Shown piece by piece: positions 6,172 to 12,850 of a DNA stretch of 23,905 nt. Within the stretch, counting starts at the first letter, position 1. Each line of letters opens with the position of its first letter. Under the pieces are notes generated by a model that did not search any database, was not told where the DNA came from, and saw only the letters and a program-made list of their open reading frames with translations. Source of the stretch: Heritagella sp051881655 (lineage in GTDB: Bacteria; Bacillota; Clostridia; Oscillospirales; Acutalibacteraceae); NCBI GenBank assembly GCA_051881655.1, contig JBJEQH010000241.1:1-23905 (forward strand). The letters run 5' to 3'. Position numbers and translations under genes: made by a program.

Positions 6172-7521
6172 TTATTGTACCACTTCTATGAAAGAAAAGC
6201 CATAGGAATACAAAAATTCAGTCAAGTTTTTTGTGATTCTCTCGCCCGGCATCACCACGGGCACTCCCGGCGGGCACGGGCAGGCCGATCCGGCGGCAAT
6301 ACGCCCCACCGCCTGGGACAGCGGTACCGGTTCGCTCTCCCGCAAAAGGGCCTGCCGCGGAGTCAGCACGGCCTCGGGCAAAGACGGCAGAACGGGAAAC
6401 ACGGGGGGATGTTTCTTAAAATCCGGATCCCCGTCCGGCAGGGAGGCGATGGCCCGGTACAGGGCGGACAGGTCCTGCGGAGTGTTCTGGGGGGTGAGAA
6501 TGCACACCACCCACCCGTTATCGGCGTATTCCGGCTCCACCCCATGCTGCCGCAGGTGCGCGGCGGCCTGCTCACCAGTCAGCCCGGCGGAAAGGGAGCA
6601 GAAACTCAGCCGGCTCTCGTCATGAGGGCCCTGGGGCATGGGCAGGTGCTTCTGCCGGCACAGCTGACGCAGCGGCTGCATCCGGATCAGCAGATCGGAA
6701 AAGGCGGCTCTCCCCTCCCGCAGGGCCCAGTCAGCGGCATCGTCCAGCGAGGCCATCACCATATAATTGGGCGAGGTGGAGCCGAACAGGGCCATGGCCT
6801 GCTTGGCGCGCTCGGCATACCGGTGTTCGCGCGCAAGGGATGTATCGCCGACATTCAGAAAAGCGCCGCCGGTCAGCACCGGCAGGGTTTTGTGCGCCGA
6901 GCAGGCGCACAGATCGGCCCCCAAAGTCAGCGGGTGCAGGTCCTGCGGCAGCAGCCCCAGGTGGGCGCCGTGGGCATTATCCACCAAAAGCGGGACATGG
7001 TGCGCATGGGCCACCTGACTGATGGCCCGCAGATCGGACAAAACCCCGAAATAATCCGGACAGGTCAGGTATACGGCCCGAATCTGGGGGTCTGCGGACA
7101 GGGCGGCCTCCACCTCCCGGGGATCGATGCGCCCGGCAAGCCCGGGGCCGGCATCGGGCCGCGGCAGCAGCCACACGGGGGTGATATCCAGCAGGGCCAT
7201 GGTGTGCACCGCACTGCGGTGAATCACCCGCCCGGCCAGCAGTTTGCCCCCCTGGGGCAGGGCCAGCCGCAGCATGGCCTGCATGCACAGGGTACAGCCC
7301 CCGGCGGAGAACAGGGTGCGGCGGCTGTGGAACAGCCGGGCGGCCTGCTGCTCGGCCTGCAAAATGGGGCCGCTCGCCTCAAACAGACTGTCCGTATCCG
7401 GCAGTTCGGTCAGATCAAAATCGAAAACCGCCGGGGGGTGTCCTTTATGGCCGGGGGTGTGAAACGGCGCCCGCTTTTTTTGCAGATGGGCCTGCAGGGC
7501 GTCGCGAAGCGGTGTGCTCAT
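6172..7521 (-). CDS. Orn/Lys/Arg decarboxylase-family PLP enzyme (YaaO-like)
   Basis: The 449-residue protein has the fold-type I PLP core of the Orn/Lys/Arg decarboxylase family. Motifs are HTPGHKG (residues 21-27), DNAHGAH (181-187) carrying the aspartate that contacts the pyridine nitrogen, and SAHKTLP with the Schiff-base lysine at 211. Most relatives have DEAHGAH, so the Asn is a small deviation. The start at 7521 is preferred because AAAGGA lies 9 bases upstream, while the GTG at 7545 has none. The first 77 bases overlap the end of the AGCS transporter gene. The yaaO homolog in Bacillus lies just before tmk and yaaQ. The substrate (arginine, lysine or ornithine) cannot be told. Confidence 0.9.
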   Translation of the reverse strand: MSTPLRDALQAHLQKKRAPFHTPGHKGHPPAVFDFDLTELPDTDSLFEASGPILQAEQQAARLFHSRRTLFSAGGCTLCMQAMLRLALPQGGKLLAGRVIHRSAVHTMALLDITPVWLLPRPDAGPGLAGRIDPREVEAALSADPQIRAVYLTCPDYFGVLSDLRAISQVAHAHHVPLLVDNAHGAHLGLLPQDLHPLTLGADLCACSAHKTLPVLTGGAFLNVGDTSLAREHRYAERAKQAMALFGSTSPNYMVMASLDDAADWALREGRAAFSDLLIRMQPLRQLCRQKHLPMPQGPHDESRLSFCSLSAGLTGEQAAAHLRQHGVEPEYADNGWVVCILTPQNTPQDLSALYRAIASLPDGDPDFKKHPPVFPVLPSLPEAVLTPRQALLRESEPVPLSQAVGRIAAGSACPCPPGVPVVMPGERITKNLTEFLYSYGFSFIEVVQ

Positions 7522-8857
7522 AGATGGAATTCCTTTCTTGTTCACAAAATTGTTGGATGGCGTTGATCGCCTGGGGCCACAGGTTCAGCAGCATAAAGAG
7601 ATTGGGGATGGCCATCAGCCCGTTGAAAGCATCGCACAGAGAGAAAACCGATCCCTCGGGCAGAAAAACGCCCCACAGCGCGGCCCCGGCAAACAGCAGG
7701 CGGTAAATCCCCTGCCATCGGCCGCCGGACAAAAAGCACCAGGCAGTGCGTCCGTAGCACTGCCAGGCAAACATGGTGGCCAGCGCGAACAGCAGGGTGC
7801 ACAGGCTGATCCCCACCTGGCCCGCCATCCCCAGCACGGCGGAGAAGGTTGCAACGCACCAGGCGGCGCCCTCGGCCGCGGCGGGATACAGCCCGGAGGA
7901 GAGCAAGCACAGTGCCGTCAGGGTGCACATCAGGATCGTATCAATCAGGATCTGTACAATTCCCCAGTACCCCTGCTGCACGGGGCCCTCCTCCTGTGCG
8001 CCGCTGTAGGCAAAAACAGCGCTGCCCAGCCCGGCTTCGTTGGTAAAAATACCGCGGGTCACTCCTGTTTTCAGCGCCAGGTAAAACCCGCAGGTGCCCC
8101 CAAAGCCGATGGCCCGCCCATCGAACGCACCGGAGAAAATGGCGCAGACCGCCTGGGGAACCCGCTCCCGGCTGTTCCATAAAACCAGAGCGCACAGCAG
8201 CAGAAACAGCCCGCTCATCACGGGGACCAGTTTCTCGGTGATATGCACCGTGCGGCGCAGTCCCCCGAATCCCACGGCCAGCAGAACGGAAAACGCAATT
8301 CCCAGCGCCGCCGGGGGCAAAGCCAGCGCCTGGGCCGCGGCCGCAGCCGCGTGGGACTGCGCCAGGCACCCCATTCCCAGGGAAGCAGCAATGCACCCGA
8401 CGGTGAATACCCGCGACAGAACGGGGCAGTGCAGCCGGTCCCGCAGGGTGACCATCGCACCGCCCAGCGGGACTTTCCCCGGGGCGGTGCGCCGGTTCTG
8501 TGCCGCCAGAATAATTTCGCACAGCAGCGTGCCCATTCCCAGCAGGGCTGAAATCCACATCCAGAAAATGGCCCCCGGTCCGCCCGCCAGCAGGGCCGCG
8601 GCAACCCCGGCGATATTGCCCGTCCCCACCGATCCGGCCAGTGCCGCAGACAGCGCCTGTGCTCCGGTTACGCCCTTTTGACGGGAGGAGACCCGCACAC
8701 GGGACCCTTTGCAGGTATATTTGATGGCTTTTATACAATGGGTAAATTGAAATCCCCGGCTTTTCACGGTAAACCACAGCCCGAAAAGCAGAATCAGAAT
8801 CCATACCGGCCATCCCCACAGGATGGAGGACAGAACCGTGATGATCGTATCCAGCAT
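7445..8857 (-). CDS. Alanine/glycine:cation symporter (AGCS family)
   Basis: The 470-residue protein has about ten membrane helices and the AGCS signature near its N-terminus, AGSVGTGNIAGVAAALLAGG followed by PGAIFWMW. Later conserved parts are TNEAGLGSA and a C-terminal NLFMLLNLWP-type helix. Members import alanine or glycine with sodium or protons. I chose the ATG at 8857 because the protein then begins at the usual place before the first helix and a G-rich site lies close by; a GTG at 8902 with a better ribosome site (GGAGG, 9 bases) would add 15 residues. The hydrophilic C-terminus of about 30 residues is encoded inside the next gene. Confidence 0.9.
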   Translation of the reverse strand: MLDTIITVLSSILWGWPVWILILLFGLWFTVKSRGFQFTHCIKAIKYTCKGSRVRVSSRQKGVTGAQALSAALAGSVGTGNIAGVAAALLAGGPGAIFWMWISALLGMGTLLCEIILAAQNRRTAPGKVPLGGAMVTLRDRLHCPVLSRVFTVGCIAASLGMGCLAQSHAAAAAAQALALPPAALGIAFSVLLAVGFGGLRRTVHITEKLVPVMSGLFLLLCALVLWNSRERVPQAVCAIFSGAFDGRAIGFGGTCGFYLALKTGVTRGIFTNEAGLGSAVFAYSGAQEEGPVQQGYWGIVQILIDTILMCTLTALCLLSSGLYPAAAEGAAWCVATFSAVLGMAGQVGISLCTLLFALATMFAWQCYGRTAWCFLSGGRWQGIYRLLFAGAALWGVFLPEGSVFSLCDAFNGLMAIPNLFMLLNLWPQAINAIQQFCEQERNSIYEHTASRRPAGPSAKKAGAVSHPRP

Positions 8858-8864
8858 ATCCCCG

Positions 8865-8898
8865 CCCCCTTTTTTGAACCATATGAGAAAAAAGGGGG
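8865..8898 (-). promoter_or_regulatory. Hairpin over the AGCS ribosome site
   Basis: CCCCCTTTTTT and AAAAAAGGGGG (minus-strand reading, 8888-8898 with 8865-8875) form a perfect 11-bp stem with a 12-base loop, ending 7 bases before the ATG at 8857. The right arm contains the purine-rich sequence most likely to act as ribosome site for that ATG, so folding would block it. Confidence 0.6.
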
Positions 8899-8940
8899 AC
8901 ACATGCCTGCACCTCCGGCGGAGAAAAAACCGAAAACGGG

Positions 8941-8973
8941 AAAAAAGAAGCGCCCGGGTTTCTTCGGGCGCTT
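8941..8973 (-). terminator. Terminator of the AI-2E transporter gene
   Basis: AAGCGCCCG (8948-8956) pairs with CGGGCGCTT (8965-8973) across an 8-base loop and is followed on the minus strand by a run of T (8941-8946). It starts 11 bases after the stop codon of the gene at 8984. Confidence 0.9.
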
Positions 8974-8983
8974 GTGGAAACGG

Positions 8984-10369
8984 TCAGGAGGGATCCGGCC
9001 CGCTGTCTTCCTCAGCGGCCTGCTCCGATCGGCGCGCGGCCTCTTCATCCATATGGCGCACCTGCTCTTCCCCCTGGTGGGTCTCCTCCTCCTCAATTTC
9101 CGCCTTGCGCAGCTTTTTGCGGCGGATATGCAGCGACAGCTTTTTCAGCGGGCTGCCGGTATCCTTTTTCAGCAGCTGGTCCACGTCTACTGGCTCGTCG
9201 ATCATCTCGGGCGTGACGTGGTGGCGCTTCAGGCGATAGGCCACGTTCTGGTTAAACAGCGTGTACACCACCGACATGCTGGGGATGCCCAGCAGAATGC
9301 CCATGATGCCAAACAGACTGCCGAAGACCAGCACGGAGAACAGCACCCAGATTCCAGGCAGACCGATGCTGGTACCCACCACCCGGGGGTAGATCAGATT
9401 GCCCTCCACCTGCTGTTCGATCAGCGCAAAAATCAGAAAATACAGGGCGTAGATAGGATTGACCATCAGGAGAATCAGGCAGCCCAGAATGACACCGCAG
9501 TAAAATCCCACCATGGGGATCAGGCTGAGCAGCCCCACAAAACAGCTGATCAGCAGTGCATACGGAAGCTGTAAAATGGTGGTGCCCAGATAAAACAGCA
9601 GGCCGATAATCAGTGATTCGGTCATCTGGCCCGAGAAGAAGCTGCTGAAAATCCGGTTGCTGACGGCGGCTACCTCGATAATCCGGCGGGCCTTCTGGAT
9701 GGGAAGAAAGGCGTACAGAATGCTGCGGGTGCCCCGCAGCAGCCGTTCCTTGCGCCCGAGCATGTAAAAGGAGAAAATCATGCTCATGGACAGGGTAAAC
9801 AAGACCGAGGCCGCCGACATGGCCACATTATAGATATTGCCCAGGAAGTCCGAGGTGATCTGAGTCGCTTTCGTCAGCAGTGAAGCCCAGTCGATCTGCA
9901 GAAAACTGATTTGCTCACTGGTGATATTGTAGTAGGCCAGGGTTTCCTCAACCCATTCGGTGATCGAAGCCACATACCCGGGAACACTGTTTGCCAGCAC
10001 ACGGAGAGAGTTAATCAATTCAGGGACAATATACCATAAAAAGGCAACCAATAGTCCCAGAAGAACGAGAATGGAGAGAAAAATGCAGACAGTGCGGCGG
10101 ATACGAATCCACCATTTGTAGTTTTTTCGGTTCAGAAAAGAGAAAATATGCTCTTCAAAGGCCTTGACGATGACATTGAGAATATAGGCCACAAAAATGC
10201 CGAACAAAAAAGGCGTGGCCGCATTGAGAAGGGAGAAAAAGACCGTGAGAAGCGTTTGGGTATTGAACAGGCCGAAAATCAGAAGTACCGTGAAGGTGAT
10301 AATCAGCAAAATTTTTCGGGTGACCGCTTTTCCGTACTTCGGATCGGCCAGCAATTCGGCCAGTTTCAT
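8984..10369 (-). CDS. AI-2E family transporter (PF01594-type permease)
   Basis: The 461-residue protein has the usual layout of this family: two N-terminal hydrophobic hairpins, a long periplasm-like segment (about residues 120-190), and a C-terminal cluster of helices with the conserved PMVGFYCGVILG, EQQVEGNLIYPRVVGTSIGL and LLGIPSMSVVYTLF-type motifs. Family members move very different solutes, including ions in alkaliphiles and sporulation-related cargo, so the name does not prove autoinducer transport. From about residue 375 there is a highly charged cytoplasmic tail, first Lys/Arg-rich then Glu-rich. AAGGAG sits 8 bases before the ATG. It is a single-gene unit. Confidence 0.9.
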   Translation of the reverse strand: MKLAELLADPKYGKAVTRKILLIITFTVLLIFGLFNTQTLLTVFFSLLNAATPFLFGIFVAYILNVIVKAFEEHIFSFLNRKNYKWWIRIRRTVCIFLSILVLLGLLVAFLWYIVPELINSLRVLANSVPGYVASITEWVEETLAYYNITSEQISFLQIDWASLLTKATQITSDFLGNIYNVAMSAASVLFTLSMSMIFSFYMLGRKERLLRGTRSILYAFLPIQKARRIIEVAAVSNRIFSSFFSGQMTESLIIGLLFYLGTTILQLPYALLISCFVGLLSLIPMVGFYCGVILGCLILLMVNPIYALYFLIFALIEQQVEGNLIYPRVVGTSIGLPGIWVLFSVLVFGSLFGIMGILLGIPSMSVVYTLFNQNVAYRLKRHHVTPEMIDEPVDVDQLLKKDTGSPLKKLSLHIRRKKLRKAEIEEEETHQGEEQVRHMDEEAARRSEQAAEEDSGPDPS

Positions 10370-10443
10370 AAAAATTCTCCTTTCAAAGCAGAGGTGGGAG
10401 CCGCCGGGAAAAGGCGGCAGAGCGGGGAAAGTTCTTTTTTATT

Positions 10444-10472
10444 ATGCTATCTCTTTTGGGGGGTAAAGTCAA
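10444..10472 (-). promoter_or_regulatory. Promoter of the AI-2E transporter gene
   Basis: On the minus strand TTGACT (10467-10472) and TAGCAT (10444-10449) are 17 bases apart. The expected leader of about 70 bases includes a GCCGCC/GGCGGC hairpin (10401-10420). Confidence 0.6.
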
Positions 10473-10514
10473 TTACATGAAAAAATTTTACAAAAACATT
10501 CGGAAAAAGGGCGC

Positions 10515-10553
10515 AAAAAACCCAGCCCGAAAAAACGCGCTTTCCGGGCTGGG
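10515..10553 (-). terminator. Terminator of the MFS transporter unit
   Basis: CCCAGCCCG and CGGGCTGGG (10521-10529 with 10545-10553) form a 9-bp GC-rich stem followed on the minus strand by six T (10515-10520). It lies 25 bases after the MFS stop codon. Confidence 0.9.
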
Positions 10554-10578
10554 GAGTTCGGAGAAAAGGAGAGACCGG

Positions 10579-11814
10579 TCACTCTGTCTGACCGGGGCGC
10601 ACCGAACGGAGGAAGAAAAACAGGCCGATGAGGAAAAACACCGCAATGGCGCCCACACCCAGGTTCGCGTTGCCCGTTATCTGGGAAACGGCGCTGACCG
10701 TCAGCGTGCCCAAAAGCGAGGCCCCCTTGCCGCAGATATCGAGCAGACCGAAATACTCACCGGATTTTTCCGGCGGAATGATCTTGGTGAAATGCGAGCG
10801 CGACAGGGCCTGGATTCCCCCCTGGAACATGCCCACCGCCACCGCGAGGATCCAGAAATGCACCGGAGAAGAGAGGAACACGGCAAAAACGGCAATGCCG
10901 AAGTAGGCCAGAATGCACAGGGAGATCAGGCGCACCGCCCCATATTTGCGGGACAGCCGGCCAATGAGAATCGAGGACGGGAAGGCCACGATCTGGGTGG
11001 CCAGCAGCGCCAGCAAAAGCCCCGCGGTATCAAAGCCCAGCGCCGTTCCATAGGCGGTGGCCATATCAATAATGGTGTATACACCGTCGATGTAGAAGAA
11101 AAAGGCCAGGATAAAGAACAGGATCTGCTTGTTCTTTGCGGCTTCTTTAATCGTATGCCACAGCTGGGTGAATTCGTTTTGGCGAACCTTCTCCTCCACA
11201 TAGTGCTTCTGCCGGTAGGAGCGGAGCAGCGGAACCGTACAGCCGATCCACCACACGGCGACAATCAAAAACGAGAGCAGCATCGCCTGCGCCATGGACA
11301 ACCCCAGAAAATCGGCGCCCAGCACCAGCCCCAGGCACAGCAAAAAAGGCAGGCAGCTTCCGATATAGCCCCATGCGTATCCCTGGGAGGAGACGCTGTC
11401 CATCCGGTCGTTCTCGGTGATATCGCCCAGCATGGAATCGTAAAAAATCAGGCTGCCGGAGTATCCGATTTTTGCGATGATGAAGACGATCAGGAACCAC
11501 AGCCAGTGATCCACAAATCCCAGCAGTGAGCAGCACAGCACTCCCAGCAAAACCGATGCGAAAAACAGGGGCTTTTTCCGGCCCCGGCGGTCAGAGACCG
11601 CCCCCAGAAGCGGACCCAGCAGGGCCACAAGGAAGGTGGCCGCCGCAGCCGCATATCCCCAGTATGCCAGGTATTCCACCTGGGACAGCCCCGCCCCCTG
11701 GGCCAGGGCATTAAAGTAAATGGGAAGGATAGTGGACACCAGCAGGACAAATGCCGAATTGCCCACATCGTAAAGAATCCATTTTTTCTCCTGTGCAGTC
11801 AGTTTGAATTTCAA
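10579..11814 (-). CDS. MFS transporter of the Atg22/UMF1 type
   Basis: The 411-residue membrane protein has about 12 helices. The N-terminal YDVGNSAFVLLVSTILP stretch, the loop SDRRGRKKP after helix 2-3 and a second SRKYG loop after helix 8 are characteristic of the UMF1/Atg22 branch of the major facilitator superfamily; the branch takes its name from a fungal vacuolar amino-acid exporter. Bacterial members have no agreed substrate. It starts with TTG, whose TTGA overlaps the TGA stop of the upstream gene by four bases, and GGAGGAGGA lies just upstream. Cotranslation with the phospholipase C-like gene is therefore likely. Confidence 0.88.
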   Translation of the reverse strand: MKFKLTAQEKKWILYDVGNSAFVLLVSTILPIYFNALAQGAGLSQVEYLAYWGYAAAAATFLVALLGPLLGAVSDRRGRKKPLFFASVLLGVLCCSLLGFVDHWLWFLIVFIIAKIGYSGSLIFYDSMLGDITENDRMDSVSSQGYAWGYIGSCLPFLLCLGLVLGADFLGLSMAQAMLLSFLIVAVWWIGCTVPLLRSYRQKHYVEEKVRQNEFTQLWHTIKEAAKNKQILFFILAFFFYIDGVYTIIDMATAYGTALGFDTAGLLLALLATQIVAFPSSILIGRLSRKYGAVRLISLCILAYFGIAVFAVFLSSPVHFWILAVAVGMFQGGIQALSRSHFTKIIPPEKSGEYFGLLDICGKGASLLGTLTVSAVSQITGNANLGVGAIAVFFLIGLFFFLRSVRPGQTE

Positions 11815-12635
11815 TTGTCTTCCTCCTCCTGTGACAGCAGTTGGGACCCAAAGGTGTACCGGTACAGTGGGTTCAGGGGAAGGCCCCCCGCTATATTTTC
11901 GGGGAGCTCTGTGATCAGATTTTCCGCTTTTTCCAGGGCGGAATCGTACAGCCAGATCAGTTTTTCACAGCTGTCCGCACACTGGGGATTGGGCTGCTCG
12001 TTGATGAAAAGCCCCCGCATTGTATGGTACTGGCCGGAAATCCGGAGAAGGAAAAAGAGGAACCGCCGCTTTCCTTTCCCGGGCGCACACAGCAGATTGT
12101 TGTAAAAAACCATCGAGCGCATTGCTTTATACAGCTTCTTTTCCGGAATATCGGGGAAAAAGCGGCCAATAACACGCGCGGCCTCCCGCGAGGGGTGGAT
12201 GTGATCCGTGAGCTTTTTCGACAGAGGATCGAATCCGTCTTTGACCAGCAGGGCGCGGTCCAGCTCGACCTCAATTTCCGAGTGGCTGACCCCGCTCTCC
12301 CCGATTTTTTCATCGATATAGCCGTGGCACTCCCGGTCAAGGGCAAAGTGGCACAGAAATCCATAGAGATAGGCTCTTTCCCCGGCGGAAGAGCCCCCCT
12401 GCCGCAGGGTTTCGATGGCCGTCGAGAAAAATTCGGTGCCCGGGCGGTCATGCATGGCGCAGCCCACCTGATTTACCGGATTTTTGGTCAGCGGATGGTA
12501 GTAAAACAACAGATCCGGCCCATGCAGGCCGATGGAAAAGAGATCGCGGTGGGACTGGATTTCCTGTTTCTGCTTTTCCGGCAGACGCTTTAGTACGTCG
12601 TTTCCGAATCGGTAGTGGGTATAGGTAGAGGGCAT
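11811..12635 (-). CDS. Zinc-dependent phospholipase C-like protein
   Basis: The 274-residue protein resembles the zinc-dependent phospholipase C/S1-P1 nuclease-type helical fold common in Clostridia. Potential zinc ligands follow the family order: His7 near the N-terminus, His38 and Asp41 in GLHGPD, His62, and His96, Asp100 and His104 in the CHFALDRECHG helix. No signal peptide is seen, unlike secreted clostridial alpha-toxin, so this is probably a cytoplasmic or membrane-associated member of unknown substrate. AAAGGAG lies upstream of the ATG. It is the first gene of a two-gene unit with the MFS transporter. Confidence 0.85.
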   Translation of the reverse strand: MPSTYTHYRFGNDVLKRLPEKQKQEIQSHRDLFSIGLHGPDLLFYYHPLTKNPVNQVGCAMHDRPGTEFFSTAIETLRQGGSSAGERAYLYGFLCHFALDRECHGYIDEKIGESGVSHSEIEVELDRALLVKDGFDPLSKKLTDHIHPSREAARVIGRFFPDIPEKKLYKAMRSMVFYNNLLCAPGKGKRRFLFFLLRISGQYHTMRGLFINEQPNPQCADSCEKLIWLYDSALEKAENLITELPENIAGGLPLNPLYRYTFGSQLLSQEEEDN

Positions 12636-12710
12636 GGGAATCGCTCCTTTCCTCCTGTTTGTGGGTTCCGGGCATTAACCGGCGGCTCCACCTGAAAAGA
12701 ATAGCAGGGG

Positions 12711-12740
12711 GTTGTAAAAATGACGCCGAATTTGTGTAAA
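12711..12740 (-). promoter_or_regulatory. Weak promoter candidate for the phospholipase C-like/MFS unit
   Basis: On the minus strand TTTACA (12735-12740) and TACAAC (12711-12716) are 18 bases apart. The boxes match consensus only in part. It is listed because the unit follows a terminator and needs a promoter in this gap. Confidence 0.3.
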
Positions 12741-12787
12741 ATTTGCGGGGATTTCCCGGTTTTCTTCCGGGATCGGATTCTCGTTTT

Positions 12788-12825
12788 AAAAAAAGAAGCC
12801 GCACCGGTAGGGGGACGGCTTCTTT
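12788..12825 (-). terminator. Terminator after the galactosidase genes
   Basis: AAAGAAGCCG (minus reading of 12816-12825) pairs with CGGCTTCTTT (12792-12801) in a 10-bp stem, and a run of seven T on the minus strand (12788-12794) closes it. It lies 26 bases after the GH36 stop. Confidence 0.9.
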
Positions 12826-12850
12826 CTCTGCGGAATCAGGGGGGTGGGAA

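Noticed and set aside
6174..6179. TACAAT with TGG extension upstream of darA
   Set aside because: It overlaps the decarboxylase stop codon and lacks a -35 box at the right distance; darA is more likely read from the upstream genes.
6073..7566. Plus-strand open frame of 497 codons
   Set aside because: It mirrors the decarboxylase gene on the other strand, is Gly/Gln/His-rich and has no recognisable motif.
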